Assembly (NCBI RefSeq): GCF_001592365.1
Contig: NZ_BCWU01000006.1
Span: forward strand, 124,001-188,000
Length of the DNA stretch: 64,000 nucleotides
Source of the DNA: Gordonia hydrophobica NBRC 16057
Lineage (GTDB): Bacteria > Actinomycetota > Actinomycetes > Mycobacteriales > Mycobacteriaceae
Direction of reading: 5' to 3'
Both the position numbers and the translations under genes were made by a program. The notes under the pieces were generated by a model. It searched no databases. It was not told where the DNA came from and worked only from the letters and a program-made list of their open reading frames with translations. Below are positions 43,654 through 53,971 of the stretch, piece after piece (position 1 is the stretch's first letter; each line of letters begins with the position of its first letter).

Positions 43654-45070
43654 AGACCGCCAAGTCGCCCAGCTGGGCGGCCAACCCCGAAGGCATCCGC
43701 ACTCGAAGGCGGGTGCCTTCGGCGTTGTGTTCGGTGTCCAGCACGTGAGCCTGCTCGTGCAGTCGGGCGATCACGTCGCCGCGCGCGAACGGCACCTGCA
43801 GCACCGCGTCCACGTCGTCGCGCGCCAAGAACGCGGTGATGGCGTCGAAGAGCCCGTCGAGGCCCTCCCCCGTACGTGCCGACACGAACTGCGCATCCGG
43901 GTACTCGGCACGCAGCGCCGCCATGGTGATGCCGTCGACAGCGTCGATCTTGTTGATGACCAGCATCTCCGGCGGCGCAGGCAGCTTCTCCTCGGCGAGG
44001 ACGTCGCCCAGGACCTGCCGCACCGCAGAGATCTGGTTTCCGGGAAACGGATCCGACCCGTCCACCACGTGGACCAGCAGGTCTGCTTCGACCGCTTCTT
44101 CCAGCGTGGATCGGAACGCCTCGACCAGCTGCGTCGGCAGATGCCGCACGAAGCCGACGGTGTCGGTGAAGACCACTTCGTGGCCGTCGGCGAGCTCGGC
44201 GCGGCGGGTCGTCGGATCCAGTGTCGCGAAGAGCGCGTCCTGCACCAGGACGCCGGCGCCGGTCATCGCGTTCACCAGGCTGGACTTGCCCGCGTTGGTG
44301 TAGCCCACCACGGTCAGTCCCGGGACGCTTCCCCGGCGCCGTGCCGCACGTTTCACCGTGCGGGCGGTCTTCATGCCGCGGATCTCCTTGCGGATCTTGG
44401 CCATCCGCTCGCGGATCCGCCTGCGGTCGGTCTCGATCTTCGTCTCACCGGGTCCGCGCAGACCTACGCCGCCGTTGCTGCCCGCACGACCGCCCGCCTG
44501 GCGCGACATCGACTCGCCCCAACCGCGCAGGCGGGGCAGCATGTACTCCATCTGCGCCAGCGCCACCTGGGCCTTGCCCTCGCGCGACGTGGCGTGCTGG
44601 GCGAAGATGTCGAGGATCAGGGCCGTGCGGTCGATGACCTTCACCTTGACGACCTTCTCCAGAGCCGTCAGCTGCGCCGGGGTCAGTTCACCGTCGCAGA
44701 TCACCGTGTCGGCGCCGCTGGCGATCACCGCCTCCCGCAGTTCATCGGCCTTGCCCGAGCCGATGTACGTAGCGGGGTCGGGTTTGCTGCGACGTTGGAT
44801 CAGCGCGTCGAGCACCTGGGATCCCGCGGTCTCGGCGAGTGCCGCCAATTCGGCCATGCTGGCGTCGGCGGCGGCCGCGCTTCCGGAGGTCCAGACGCCG
44901 ACGAGAACCACCTGTTCCAGGCGGAGCTGTCGATTCTCGACCTCGGTGATGTCTTGGAGTTCGGTCGACAGTCCGACGACGCGGCGCAGCGATGCTCGCT
45001 CGTCGAGCTGGAGTTCGCCCGTGGTCGGGATCGACGATACGGATACTGGTTCGTTGGTCAATTCAGTCAT
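43652..45070 (-). CDS. hflX: GTPase HflX
   Basis: 472 residues. The N-terminal HflX domain has VVLVGVW and ATYIGSGKADEL and a coiled linker with GGRAGSNGGVGLRGPGETKIE. The G domain has G1 GYTNAGKSSLVNA, G3 DTVGFVRHLP and G4 NKID. In mycobacteria and E. coli HflX splits stalled or heat-damaged 70S ribosomes and gives macrolide tolerance. ATG at MTELTNEP chosen; a start 12 nt upstream is possible. Followed in the same direction by nothing before ptsH (convergent). Confidence 0.94.
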   Translation of the reverse strand: MTELTNEPVSVSSIPTTGELQLDERASLRRVVGLSTELQDITEVENRQLRLEQVVLVGVWTSGSAAAADASMAELAALAETAGSQVLDALIQRRSKPDPATYIGSGKADELREAVIASGADTVICDGELTPAQLTALEKVVKVKVIDRTALILDIFAQHATSREGKAQVALAQMEYMLPRLRGWGESMSRQAGGRAGSNGGVGLRGPGETKIETDRRRIRERMAKIRKEIRGMKTARTVKRAARRRGSVPGLTVVGYTNAGKSSLVNAMTGAGVLVQDALFATLDPTTRRAELADGHEVVFTDTVGFVRHLPTQLVEAFRSTLEEAVEADLLVHVVDGSDPFPGNQISAVRQVLGDVLAEEKLPAPPEMLVINKIDAVDGITMAALRAEYPDAQFVSARTGEGLDGLFDAITAFLARDDVDAVLQVPFARGDVIARLHEQAHVLDTEHNAEGTRLRVRMPSGLAAQLGDLAV

Positions 45071-45115
45071 ATGCCTGACCATTGTGCCCCGATCGGCACC
45101 GGAAGCGCACTCCGA

Positions 45116-46015
45116 TTACCGCGCCCACCCCGGGAGGAGCTCGCCGCGCGCCACCAGTCGCGACGGTCCCCGCAGGATCGCCTCGCCGTCGGAGACGCCG
45201 ACGACGACGTCGCCGCCCGGCACTGAGAGGGCCACGACGCCCTCGCTGCGACCCGCCCGGGACAGGCCCGCAGCCGCGGCGGCCACCAGTCCGGTGCCGC
45301 ACGATCGAGTCTCGCCGACGCCGCGTTCGTAGACGCGCATCGCGGCGTGAAAGTCGACGCCGTCGACGGCGGTCGGAACCACCGGCGTGACGATCTCGAT
45401 GTTCGCGCCGTGCGGAAACACGGCGGCGTCCAGCTCCGGCGTCGCGGTGAGGTCGAGCTCGGCGAGGCCCGCAGCCGTCAGTCCGTCCACCACGCAGGCC
45501 AGGTGCGGGTTGCCGACGTCGATCACCTCGCCCGTCAGTCGCGTCCCGGCGATGTCCACCGACGACTCGCCGCCGCGCCGGACCTGTCCCATGTCGACGC
45601 TCACGTCGGCGTCCACACCGTCGGCGTGATGGATCGTCACGGGCCGGCCGCCCGCCCGTGAACCGACGGTGAACCGGTCGGTGTCGACCAGGTCGGCGCT
45701 CCGACAGAAGTGGGCGAACACGCGGACGCCGTTTCCGCACATCTCGGCGATCGAGCCGTCGGCATTGCGATAGTCCATGAACCAGTCCACGCCGGAGACG
45801 CCGTCGGGCAGGCGCTCCAGCACCCCTTCGGCGACGAGGGCACCCGCGGTGGCGACCCGAAGGACACCGTCGGCGCCGAGGCCGCGCTGGCGGTCGCACA
45901 GGGCGGCGGTGAGGTCGGCGGTCAATTCGATCTGGGCGTACGGGTCGGGCAGGATGACGAAGTCGTTCTGCGTGCCGTGGCCCTTCACGTAGGTCAGCGC
46001 CGGAAGTGTAGTCAC
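45116..46015 (-). CDS. dapF: Diaminopimelate epimerase
   Basis: 299 residues. It interconverts LL- and meso-diaminopimelate for lysine and peptidoglycan synthesis. Both catalytic cysteines are present: [13 protein letters not shown] (first half) and [13 protein letters not shown] (second half), with the N-terminal [11 protein letters not shown] motif of actinobacterial DapF. GTG start, 26 nt after the miaA stop. The order miaA-dapF-hflX is conserved in mycobacteria. Confidence 0.95.
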   Translation of the reverse strand: MTTLPALTYVKGHGTQNDFVILPDPYAQIELTADLTAALCDRQRGLGADGVLRVATAGALVAEGVLERLPDGVSGVDWFMDYRNADGSIAEMCGNGVRVFAHFCRSADLVDTDRFTVGSRAGGRPVTIHHADGVDADVSVDMGQVRRGGESSVDIAGTRLTGEVIDVGNPHLACVVDGLTAAGLAELDLTATPELDAAVFPHGANIEIVTPVVPTAVDGVDFHAAMRVYERGVGETRSCGTGLVAAAAAGLSRAGRSEGVVALSVPGGDVVVGVSDGEAILRGPSRLVARGELLPGWAR

Positions 46016-46041
46016 CCGGCCAGGTTACGCGTGCGGTGCGG

Positions 46042-46947
46042 TCAGCTCTCGTCGAGCGCCTCGAGCGCACGGTCCAGCAGGCGGTCGGCGGCGGCGTCGA
46101 GCCAGATCGCCCGCGGGTCGCGGCGGAACCACGATCGCTGTCTGCGGACGTAGCGGCGGGTTCCGAAGAAGGTCCGCTCCTGCGCCTGCGCCACGTCGTA
46201 TTCGCCGTCGAGGAACGCGAGCACCTGCGCGTAACCGATGGCCCGGGACGCCGTCCGTCCGTCGCGCAGTCCGCGATCACACAGTGCGACGACCTCGTCC
46301 ACGAGCCCCGAGGCGAACATGGCGGCGGTGCGCACCCGAATCCGCTCGTCGAGTTCTTCGCGGTCGCGGTCCAGCGTCAGGATGCGGGTGCCCCAGCGCG
46401 GCTCCCCGATCCTCGGCGCCGACGCGGCGAACGGTCGTCCGGTGATCTCCACGACTTCCAGCGCGCGGACGATCCGTCGGCCGTCCGAGTCCAGGATCGT
46501 GGCCGCGGCAGCCGCGTCGACCTCCGCCAGCCTCGCATGCAGAGCCAGGGGGCCGATCTCAGCGAGCATCGCCTCGTATCGGGCGCGGACCGCGGGATCG
46601 GTGGCCGGGAACTCCCAGTCGTCGAGCAGGCCCTGGATGTACATCATCGATCCACCGACGATCACCGGTGTCCGCCCCGCCGCGAGCAGCGCCTCGATGT
46701 CGCGCGTCGCGGCGACCTGGTATCCGGCGACGGTCGCGGTCTCGGTGACGTCGAGGACGTCGAGTCGGTGGTGCGGGATGCCGCGCCGCTCGGCGACGGG
46801 CAGCTTGGCCGTGCCGATGTCCATCCCGCGGTACTGCTGCATGGCGTCGACGTTGACGATCTCGCCACCCAGTCGTTCGGCGAGGTCCAGCGCGAGATCG
46901 GATTTGCCGCTCGCCGTCGGTCCGATGACCGCGACCGGCGTCGTCAT
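46042..46947 (-). CDS. miaA: tRNA dimethylallyltransferase
   Basis: 301 residues. P-loop [15 protein letters not shown] (9-23), then [18 protein letters not shown] and [10 protein letters not shown], diagnostic of MiaA. It prenylates A37 of tRNAs reading UNN codons, the substrate for MiaB, which is encoded 3 kb away. The ATG overlaps the preceding stop (ATGA); longer versions would be antisense extensions into that gene. Confidence 0.95.
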   Translation of the reverse strand: MTTPVAVIGPTASGKSDLALDLAERLGGEIVNVDAMQQYRGMDIGTAKLPVAERRGIPHHRLDVLDVTETATVAGYQVAATRDIEALLAAGRTPVIVGGSMMYIQGLLDDWEFPATDPAVRARYEAMLAEIGPLALHARLAEVDAAAAATILDSDGRRIVRALEVVEITGRPFAASAPRIGEPRWGTRILTLDRDREELDERIRVRTAAMFASGLVDEVVALCDRGLRDGRTASRAIGYAQVLAFLDGEYDVAQAQERTFFGTRRYVRRQRSWFRRDPRAIWLDAAADRLLDRALEALDES

Positions 46948-47684
46948 GCGCCGGCCCCGGTCGGCGTCCACACCGCGACCGTGTACCCGACCCCGAACGG
47001 CGCCCCCGCGTAGTCGACGGTCGAGGTCAGGTCGGTCCCGTCGCACAGGCCGGCCAGCACCTGCCACGCCGGGCGGCCCCCGGCGCCGTCAGCGGTGCAC
47101 TCCTCAGCAGTCAGCGCCCTCAACGCCGGCACGTCGGCGTGCGCGAGCGCGGCGTCGATCCGCTCCTGCAGCGCCACCGCCGTCACCCGCTCGCCGCCGC
47201 CCGGCGCGGACGCGGTCAGCGCGTTCGCGCCGTCGGCCACCACCAGCACGCCGACCGGTTCCGCGGTGTCGGCGATGTCCGCGGCGAGCGTCTCGCCGAC
47301 GGCCCGGCACTGCTCGGGCGTCGCCGTCGGATCGACGACGATCGGCGTGACGTCGCTGAGCGGCTCGGTGAGTCCGTTGACCCAGCCGGCGATCAGCATC
47401 GAGAGCGGCAGCGGCGTCCGGCCCGCATCGCCCGCGCCGAGCGAGACCGGCACTGGAACGCCGTACGCGCCGAAATCACCGGTGCGGCGGTAGCCCCCGG
47501 GATCGATGGCCTGTCCGCCGACGTCGGCGGCGCCGATCGCCAGCCACCGGCGCGCGCGGCGACCGGACCGCTCGGTGGCGGCGTGAACCGCCGCACGGAC
47601 CGCATCGGTGTCTGCAGCATCGGGACCAGCCAGTTCGGGGACCAGGAGGGGCGCACTCGGAACTATCACAACCACGGCAAGCAC
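46944..47684 (-). CDS. LigB-superfamily-like protein of unknown function (Rv2728c type)
   Basis: About 246 residues. [17 protein letters not shown] at the N-terminus, with the loop [19 protein letters not shown] and the later [11 protein letters not shown], resembles actinobacterial proteins related to class III extradiol dioxygenases. The usual pair of metal-binding His is not evident, so catalysis is doubtful. Three in-frame GTG codons (47684, 47675, 47669) precede the conserved VPSAP; none has a strong ribosome-binding site and the longest is used. Coupled to miaA by ATGA, divergent from the DUF349 gene. Confidence 0.75.
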   Translation of the reverse strand: MLAVVVIVPSAPLLVPELAGPDAADTDAVRAAVHAATERSGRRARRWLAIGAADVGGQAIDPGGYRRTGDFGAYGVPVPVSLGAGDAGRTPLPLSMLIAGWVNGLTEPLSDVTPIVVDPTATPEQCRAVGETLAADIADTAEPVGVLVVADGANALTASAPGGGERVTAVALQERIDAALAHADVPALRALTAEECTADGAGGRPAWQVLAGLCDGTDLTSTVDYAGAPFGVGYTVAVWTPTGAGA

Positions 47685-47834
47685 GGCATCGACGGTACCG
47701 GCAGGCGAGCGAAACCCGATCTCCCGGGGTGAATGTCGCATGCCCGGCCCATGACGGTCACCGTCCCTGCTTGAATGAAGCACGTAGTGATGGGCAGCCG
47801 TGCCGCGCGGCGAAGACAGATCAGAGGAACAGGC

Positions 47835-49190
47835 ATGACCAATCCGACCGAGAAGAACGCTTCCGCTCCCAAGCCCGGACCCAAGCCCGGCCCGCGACCG
47901 GGCCCGCGACCCGGCCCCCATCCGGCGGCAGGGGGCCCCACTCCGGCCGTTCCCGTTCACCCCGTCCCCATCGGCGACCCGCACGCGTTCGGCCGCATCG
48001 ATGCCGACGGCGCAGTCTGGCTCAAGACCGCAGACGGCGAACGGCAGATCGGGTCCTGGCAGGCGGGCACGGTCGAGGAGGGCCTTGCCCACTTCTCCCG
48101 CAAGTTCGCCGATCTCGCGACCGAGGTGGAGATCCTCGAAGAACGGCTGACGGCTCGGTCCGGCGATCCGAAGAAGACGCAGACGTCTGCGGCCCACCTG
48201 CTGGCGCTGCTGCCCGATGCGCAGGTACTCGGCGACGTCGACAGCCTCTCCGCGCGGCTGACGGCAATCGTCGCGGGCGCCGACGACGTCGCGCAAGAAG
48301 TCCGCGAGGAACGCGAATCCGCCCGCACCTCGGCGATCGGCCGGAAAGAGGAGTTGGCGGCCGAGGCCGAAAAGATCGGTTCGGAGAGCACCTCGTGGAA
48401 GTCGGGCGGTGACCGGCTGCGGGCCATCCTCGAGGAGTGGAAGACAGTCAAGGGCATCGACCGCAAGACCGACGACGCTCTGTGGCGCCGATACTCCAAG
48501 GCGCGCGACGCCTTCAACCGTCGGCGGGGCGCTCACTTCGCCGAATTGGACCGCGAACGGGCAGGGGCCAAGGCGCGCAAGGAGGAGTTGATCGCCGAGG
48601 CCGAAGCGTTGTCGGACTCCACCGACTGGGGTGTCACCGCGGGAAAGTTCCGCGATCTGCTCGCGGAGTGGAAGGCCGCAGGCCGCGCGCCGCGGGATTC
48701 CGACGAAGCGCTGTGGGTGCGGTTCAAGGCCGCCCAGGACGTATTCTTTCAGGCGCGCAACGCCGTGCACTCCGAACGCGACGCCGAGTTCGCCGAGAAT
48801 GCGAAGGCCAAGATCGCGCTGCTCGACGCCGCCGAGCGCAGCATCGACCCGGCGAACGATCTCGATGCCGCCCGCCGCGAGTTCCGGACGTTCCGCGAAC
48901 AGTGGGACGAGATCGGCAAGGTTCCGCGCGAGCAGATGAGCAAGCTGGAGGGCCGCGTCCGCGCGCTCGAGAAGAGGCTGCGGGAAGAGGAGGACGCCGA
49001 CTGGGCGCGCACCGATCCCGAGGCTCAGGCACGGGCCGCGCAGTTCACCGAACGGGCCGACAAGCTCGAGGAGCAGGCGCAAAAGGCGCAGGACTCCGGC
49101 AAGGACCGCGACGCCGCAGACCTTCGCCAGCAGGCCGCACAGTGGCGCGAGTGGGCCACCGCGGCCCACTCCGCGCTGACCGACCGGTAG
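47835..49190 (+). CDS. DUF349 domain-containing protein
   Basis: 451 residues. A proline-rich, basic N-terminus repeats KPGP/RPGP (about 13-27). It is followed by SW-AGTVEEGLAHFSRKFADL and at least three helical DUF349 repeats marked by WK-x-(V/A)-G motifs (LEEWKTVKGIDRKTDDALW, LAEWKAAGRAPRDSDEALW, FREQWDEIGKVPREQM), ending in charged coiled coil (KLEEQAQKAQDSGKDRDAAD). DUF349 proteins are predicted RNA- or ribosome-associated factors, without a settled role. Corresponds to Rv2731. The ATG has GAGGAA upstream. A hairpin covers the stop codon. Confidence 0.88.
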   Translation: MTNPTEKNASAPKPGPKPGPRPGPRPGPHPAAGGPTPAVPVHPVPIGDPHAFGRIDADGAVWLKTADGERQIGSWQAGTVEEGLAHFSRKFADLATEVEILEERLTARSGDPKKTQTSAAHLLALLPDAQVLGDVDSLSARLTAIVAGADDVAQEVREERESARTSAIGRKEELAAEAEKIGSESTSWKSGGDRLRAILEEWKTVKGIDRKTDDALWRRYSKARDAFNRRRGAHFAELDRERAGAKARKEELIAEAEALSDSTDWGVTAGKFRDLLAEWKAAGRAPRDSDEALWVRFKAAQDVFFQARNAVHSERDAEFAENAKAKIALLDAAERSIDPANDLDAARREFRTFREQWDEIGKVPREQMSKLEGRVRALEKRLREEEDADWARTDPEAQARAAQFTERADKLEEQAQKAQDSGKDRDAADLRQQAAQWREWATAAHSALTDR

Positions 49191-49199
49191 CGGTCGGTC
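49178..49199 (+). terminator. Hairpin over the DUF349 stop codon
   Basis: Perfect 9-bp arms GACCGACCG and CGGTCGGTC around GTAG, which contains the stop codon. No U-tract follows. It lies between convergent genes. Confidence 0.6.
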
Positions 49200-49232
49200 G
49201 GCGCGGTCTGACGCAGTTCGACCTGACTCAGC

Positions 49233-49904
49233 TCAGTTCGACGGCTTGTCCGTCGACTGGGCTGAATCCGTCTGGGCTGAATCCGTCTGGGTGTCGTCGG
49301 TCGGCTTCGCGCTGCGCTGCCCGGGGGCGACCGGACGCTGCAGCGACATGCCGAAGGCTTCACGGCTCGCCGCCTCCGCCCGTCGATCTTCAGCGATCTG
49401 CAGGTGGTAGGCGCTGCGGTCCCAGACCACGCGTCCCCAGTGGAAGACCAGCACCATCGCGACGAACCAGCCGAGGAACAGACCGATCCCGGCACCGGCC
49501 GGCGCCACGTTGTCGTGCACGCCGACGGTGTTGCGCGTCCAGAGGGCCAGCAGTCCGGCGACCGAGGCAACGCTGGTGCCCGCCAAGGCGATCAGTGCCA
49601 GCACCCAGCGACGGGTGACGAGCGCGAGGCCGGAGAAGCCGATCGCGAAGATCACCAGCAGGTAGACGAAGATCGTCGACGGCAGTTTGATGGTCTCCGC
49701 ATCCGCCTTGTCGGACATGGTGAGGACGTCGAGGCCCGTCGCATCGCCCGCATGCGGAAGCACCAGCGACACCATGGCGAGCAGCACGCCGACGGCGACG
49801 ACGAGGGCGCGCGCACCCGGATCGATCTCCCCCGACACCTTCTTCTCGGCCTTGCGGAGTTCCTTCTCGTATTCGTTGAAGGTTCCGACGTCGTTCTTGC
49901 TCAT
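49233..49904 (-). CDS. Conserved membrane protein (Rv2732c-like)
   Basis: 223 residues with four transmembrane helices ([76 protein letters not shown]). A charged N-terminus ([13 protein letters not shown]) and a cytoplasmic Thr/Gln/Ser tail flank them. The tail carries a tandem duplication [10 protein letters not shown]. Function unknown. Coupled to miaB by ATGA, the same pairing as in mycobacteria. Confidence 0.85.
   Translation of the reverse strand: MSKNDVGTFNEYEKELRKAEKKVSGEIDPGARALVVAVGVLLAMVSLVLPHAGDATGLDVLTMSDKADAETIKLPSTIFVYLLVIFAIGFSGLALVTRRWVLALIALAGTSVASVAGLLALWTRNTVGVHDNVAPAGAGIGLFLGWFVAMVLVFHWGRVVWDRSAYHLQIAEDRRAEAASREAFGMSLQRPVAPGQRSAKPTDDTQTDSAQTDSAQSTDKPSN
49257..49286. repeat. 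15-bp tandem duplication inside the membrane protein gene
   Basis: Two exact copies of CTGGGCTGAATCCGT add five residues (TDSAQ) in frame to the C-terminal tail. A recent slippage event in a tolerant region. Confidence 0.85.
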
Positions 49905-51442
49905 GAACAGCCTCCAGTTCCGCAGGCGCTGATCGGTTCGGCGACTGCTTGTGCTCCGATGGTCGGCATGCCGAGGCCCACGCCGACCGGTGGCGTGGTG
50001 GGCACGGTGCCCGCCTCGTGCGCATCGCCTGCGCGGGTGCGTCGGTGGGTGAGCACTCCGGCGTCGGCGATGAGATGGTGCGGTGCGGCGTCGGTGATCG
50101 CGACGGTGACGATGTCACCGGGTCGGATCTCGGGAGCGCCGCGGAAATGCACGAGGCGGCCGTCGCGAGCGCGTCCGGTCAGGCGACCGGTCTCCGAGTT
50201 CTTCCGGCCCTCTCCCGCAGAGACCAGGAGTTCGGCCTCGCTGCCGACGAGTTCGGTGTTCGCTTCCAGGCACACCCGCTCCTGCAGGGCGATCAGGCGC
50301 TGGTAGCGCTCGGTGACCACCTCCGGCGGCACCTGGTCCGGCATCGTCGCCGCCGGGGTTCCCGGGCGCGGCGAGTACTGGAAGGTGAAGGCGCTGGAGA
50401 AACGCGCCTTCTCCACCACCGCGAGGGTCTCGGCGAAGTCCTCTTCGGTCTCGCCGGGGAATCCGACGATGATGTCGGTGGTGATCGCGGCGTGCGGCAT
50501 CGCCGCGCGCACCCGGTCGACGATGCCCAGGAACTTGGACTGTCGATAGCTGCGGCGCATCGCGCGCAGCACCCGGTCCGAGCCGGACTGCAGCGGCATG
50601 TGCAGTTGCGGGCAGATGTTGGGCGTCTGCGCCATCGCCTCGATCACGTCGTCGGTGAACTCCGCGGGGTGCGGCGAGGTGAACCGCACCCGCTCCAGGC
50701 CGTCGATGGCGCCGCAGGCGCGCAACAGTTCGGCGAACGCGCCGCGGTTCCGCGGTGTGTCCGGGTCCGCGAACGACATGCCGTACGCGTTCACGTTCTG
50801 GCCGAGCAGGGTCACCTCCAGCACACCCTGGTCGACGAGCGCCTGGACTTCGGCGAGCACATCGCCCGGTCGGCGATCGACTTCCTTGCCCCGCAACGAC
50901 GGCACGATGCAGAAGGTGCAGGTGTTGTTGCATCCGACGGACACCGACACCCAGCCCGAGTACGCCGAGTCGCGGCGGGCGGGCAGCGTCGACGGGAATC
51001 GCTCCAGCGAGTCGAGGATCTCGACCTGCGCCTCCTGGTTGTGGCGAGCACGTTCGAGGAGGACCGGCAGCGAACCGATGTTGTGCGTGCCGAACACGAC
51101 GTCGACCCACGGTGCGCGCTGACGGACGACGTCCTTGTCCTTCTGCGCGAGGCAGCCGCCGACGGCGATCTGCATACCGGGACGCGCCTGCTTCACCGGT
51201 GCCAGATGCGACAGGTTCCCGTAGAGCTTGTTATCGGCGTTCTCGCGGACCGCACAGGTGTTGAAAACGACCAGATCCGCGTCGTCGCCGTCGGCCGCGA
51301 CGTATCCCGCGTCCTCCAGCAACCCCGCAATCCGTTCGGAGTCATGGACATTCATCTGGCAGCCGTAGGTACGAACCGAGTAGGAGCGAGCGACGGGCGC
51401 ACCCTCCTCGTCCGTCTGATGGCTGTGGACCTCAACACTCAC
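49901..51442 (-). CDS. miaB: tRNA-2-methylthio-N6-dimethylallyladenosine synthase
   Basis: 513 residues. The N-terminal methylthiotransferase domain has its three cluster cysteines in TYGCQMN, NTCAVRE and GGCLAQ. The radical-SAM cluster is CNNTCTFC, and the C-terminal TRAM domain is ELLVSAGEG ... [11 protein letters not shown] ~60-residue C-tail rich in Gly/Thr ending [10 protein letters not shown] is atypical and contains two extra cysteines. It methylthiolates i6A37 made by MiaA. GTG at 51442 has a -10 element 7 nt upstream and no Shine-Dalgarno, so translation is probably leaderless. Confidence 0.95.
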   Translation of the reverse strand: MSVEVHSHQTDEEGAPVARSYSVRTYGCQMNVHDSERIAGLLEDAGYVAADGDDADLVVFNTCAVRENADNKLYGNLSHLAPVKQARPGMQIAVGGCLAQKDKDVVRQRAPWVDVVFGTHNIGSLPVLLERARHNQEAQVEILDSLERFPSTLPARRDSAYSGWVSVSVGCNNTCTFCIVPSLRGKEVDRRPGDVLAEVQALVDQGVLEVTLLGQNVNAYGMSFADPDTPRNRGAFAELLRACGAIDGLERVRFTSPHPAEFTDDVIEAMAQTPNICPQLHMPLQSGSDRVLRAMRRSYRQSKFLGIVDRVRAAMPHAAITTDIIVGFPGETEEDFAETLAVVEKARFSSAFTFQYSPRPGTPAATMPDQVPPEVVTERYQRLIALQERVCLEANTELVGSEAELLVSAGEGRKNSETGRLTGRARDGRLVHFRGAPEIRPGDIVTVAITDAAPHHLIADAGVLTHRRTRAGDAHEAGTVPTTPPVGVGLGMPTIGAQAVAEPISACGTGGCS

Positions 51443-51448
51443 ACTCTA

Positions 51449-51454
51449 AGATTA
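51449..51454 (-). promoter_or_regulatory. Probable -10 element of leaderless miaB
   Basis: TAATCT on the minus strand ends 6 nt before the GTG start. No Shine-Dalgarno lies between. A clear -35 is not seen. The rest of the 64-bp spacer should hold the gluA promoter. Confidence 0.45.
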
Positions 51455-51506
51455 CGTGCCGACGCAAATCCGCCCACGTCACACTGTGGGCTACTACGTT
51501 GTACCC

Positions 51507-52259
51507 ATGGCCGACACGAACGTCACACCCATGATCTCCATGAGGAACGTCCAGAAGCACTACGGCGAACTTCATGTACTTCGCGATATCGACTTGGAAA
51601 TCCCCCGCGGGCAGGTGGTGGTGGTGCTTGGCCCCTCCGGCTCCGGCAAGTCGACGCTGTGCCGCACGATCAACCGACTCGAGCCGATCGACAGCGGCGA
51701 GATCCGGATCGAAGGCACGCTGCTCCCCGACGAGGGGCGCGACCTCGCGAGTCTCCGCGCCGATGTCGGCATGGTCTTCCAATCGTTCAACCTGTTCGCC
51801 CACAAGACCATCCTGGAGAACGTCACCCTCGGGCCGATTCGCGTCCGGAAGACCGCGAAGGCCGACGCCGAGAAGCGGGCCGGTGAACTCCTGGACCGCG
51901 TGGGAGTGGGCACGCAACGCGACAAGTACCCGGCGCAGTTGTCCGGCGGTCAGCAGCAGCGCGTCGCGATCGCGCGCTCTCTCGCGATGTCGCCGAAGGT
52001 CCTGCTCTTCGACGAGCCGACGTCGGCGCTCGACCCCGAGATGGTCTCCGAGGTGCTGGACGTGATGGTCTCCCTCGCCAAGGAGGGCATGACGATGGTC
52101 GTGGTGACTCACGAGATGGGCTTCGCCCGCAAGGCCGCCGATCGAGTGATCTTCATGGCCGACGGCCAGATCGTCGAGGACACCGACCCGGAGAGCTTCT
52201 TCACGGCACCGAAATCCGACCGCGCCAAAGACTTCCTGTCGAAGATCCTGGGAGGCTGA
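51507..52259 (+). CDS. gluA: Glutamate ABC transporter ATP-binding protein
   Basis: 250-residue polar-amino-acid ABC ATPase. Walker A is [10 protein letters not shown]-loop VFQSFNLF, signature LSGGQQQRV, Walker [13 protein letters not shown], and switch His VTHEMGF. Its sequence closely resembles GluA of C. glutamicum as remembered ([19 protein letters not shown]). Starts at MADTNVT; ATG 51531 ([12 protein letters not shown]) would match the Corynebacterium length. First gene of gluABCD, located between miaB and recX as in corynebacteria. Confidence 0.93.
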   Translation: MADTNVTPMISMRNVQKHYGELHVLRDIDLEIPRGQVVVVLGPSGSGKSTLCRTINRLEPIDSGEIRIEGTLLPDEGRDLASLRADVGMVFQSFNLFAHKTILENVTLGPIRVRKTAKADAEKRAGELLDRVGVGTQRDKYPAQLSGGQQQRVAIARSLAMSPKVLLFDEPTSALDPEMVSEVLDVMVSLAKEGMTMVVVTHEMGFARKAADRVIFMADGQIVEDTDPESFFTAPKSDRAKDFLSKILGG

Positions 52260-52264
52260 CCACC

Positions 52265-53287
52265 GTGTTGCCCTTGCGAACACCCCGCACTCGGCCCCTG
52301 CGCCGGCGGCGACTCCTGGCGCTCGGCGCCGCCGTGACCGTGCTCGCCGCACTGCTCGCGGGCTGCGGCAGCTCCGAACCGCGCAACCTCCTCGACTCCA
52401 TCAAGAGCGGGCACGTGGTCCTCGGAACCAAGTACGACCAACCCGGCATGGGACAGCAGCAGCCCGACGGGTCCGTCGTCGGCTTCGACGCCTCGGTCTC
52501 GGAGTTCGTCGTCAATCACATCGCCGACGAGCTCGGGGTGGCCCATCCCGAGATCAGTTGGCGCGAGACACCGTCTGCGCAACGCGAGACGTTGATCGGC
52601 AACGGCGAGGTCGACATGATCGCGGCCACCTACTCGATCAACGAGGCGCGCTCGAAGAAGGTCTCCTTCGCGGGGCCCTACCTGGTCACCTACCAGGGCC
52701 TGCTGGTCCGCGCCGACGACACCTCGCTCACCTCGCTGACCGACCTGAACAACGGCAAGAAGCTCTGCTCGGTGAGCGGCTCGACGTCCGCGCAGAACGT
52801 CAAGGCGCAGCTGTCCGGCGTGCAGTTGCAGGAATACGACTCCTACTCCTCGTGCGTGGAGGCACTGCGACGCAGCAAGGTCGACGCCCTCACCACCGAC
52901 GAGACGATCCTCGCCGGCTACGCCAATCGGTACCCGGGTGAGTTCAAGCTGGTCTCGATGACCTACCCGAAACAGGCGTGCGTCAAAGACTCGCTGAAGA
53001 AGAAGGGGCAGCCCTTCTCCACGGAGCGTTACGGCATCGGCATGGCGCAGAACTATCCGCGGGCCGTGTCGGCGGTGAACGACGCGATCACGGCGATGCT
53101 CGCGACCCCGCCCGGCGCCGCCGCGTCGCCGTGGAGCACCCAGCTGCGCAAGTGGCTGGGCGACGCCGTCATCGACGACTGGATCGCGCGCGCCGACGCG
53201 CCGGACTCCACGTTCACCCTGCTTCCGACCGTGGGCGACCTCGACTTCCTCACCGCGCCCGGCACCCCCTGCGAAGGAGCTTCCTAG
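52265..53287 (+). CDS. gluB: Glutamate ABC transporter substrate-binding lipoprotein
   Basis: 340 residues. The N-terminus is very basic (RTPRTRPLRRRRLL), then a hydrophobic stretch and lipobox LLAGC with C34 as the lipidation site. The family 3 solute-binding domain follows (LIGNGEVDMIAATYSINEAR, KVSFAGPYLVTYQGLLV). A paired-Cys segment (KLCSV, SSCVE) may form a disulphide. GTG start 5 nt after gluA; gluC starts immediately after the stop. Confidence 0.92.
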   Translation: MLPLRTPRTRPLRRRRLLALGAAVTVLAALLAGCGSSEPRNLLDSIKSGHVVLGTKYDQPGMGQQQPDGSVVGFDASVSEFVVNHIADELGVAHPEISWRETPSAQRETLIGNGEVDMIAATYSINEARSKKVSFAGPYLVTYQGLLVRADDTSLTSLTDLNNGKKLCSVSGSTSAQNVKAQLSGVQLQEYDSYSSCVEALRRSKVDALTTDETILAGYANRYPGEFKLVSMTYPKQACVKDSLKKKGQPFSTERYGIGMAQNYPRAVSAVNDAITAMLATPPGAAASPWSTQLRKWLGDAVIDDWIARADAPDSTFTLLPTVGDLDFLTAPGTPCEGAS

Positions 53288-53971
53288 ATGTCCACACTGT
53301 GGGAGAGTATGGGGCCTGCGCTGTGGCCCGCCTTCTGGTTGACGATCCAGCTGACCTTCTTCTCCGCGATCGGCGCACTGATCTGGGGAGTTCTGCTCGC
53401 CGCGATGAAGGTCTCGCCCGTGCCGGTGATGCGCGGATTCGCGACCGTGTACGTCAACGTGGTGCGCAACACCCCGCTCACGTTGATCGTGCTGTTCTGC
53501 TCGGTGGGTCTGTACCAGAATCTCGACATGGCGCTAGCCCCGGAGAGCGATCACTTCTTCGCGACCAACAACTTCCGGCTCGCCATCCTCGGCTTCGTCC
53601 TGTACACCGCGACCTTCGTCTGTGAGACGCTGCGCGCCGGGTTCAACACCGTCCCGATCGGCCAGGCCGAGGCGGCGCGGTCGCTCGGCCTCTCGTTTCC
53701 CCAGGTGTTCCGGTTGATCGTGCTGCCGCAGGCCTTGCGCACGGTGATCGCACCGCTCGGGTCGGTGCTGATCGCCCTCACGAAGAACACCACGATCGCA
53801 TCGGTCATCGGAGTCGGCGAGGCTGCTCTCCTGATGAAGTCCGAATTAGAGACCCACGGCGACCAGATTCTGGTGATCTTCGCGGTCATCGCCGTCGGAT
53901 TCATGATCATCACGCTCGCCGAAGGAGCCTTCTTCGGCTGGGCGGCCAAGCGATGGGCGGTCAAGCGATGA
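53288..53971 (+). CDS. gluC: Glutamate ABC transporter permease
   Basis: 227-residue HisM/GlnP-type permease. Five membrane helices; the [11 protein letters not shown] region and the EAA-like coupling loop [27 protein letters not shown] interact with the ATPase. The ATG abuts the gluB TAG and the stop overlaps gluD (ATGA). Confidence 0.93.
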   Translation: MSTLWESMGPALWPAFWLTIQLTFFSAIGALIWGVLLAAMKVSPVPVMRGFATVYVNVVRNTPLTLIVLFCSVGLYQNLDMALAPESDHFFATNNFRLAILGFVLYTATFVCETLRAGFNTVPIGQAEAARSLGLSFPQVFRLIVLPQALRTVIAPLGSVLIALTKNTTIASVIGVGEAALLMKSELETHGDQILVIFAVIAVGFMIITLAEGAFFGWAAKRWAVKR

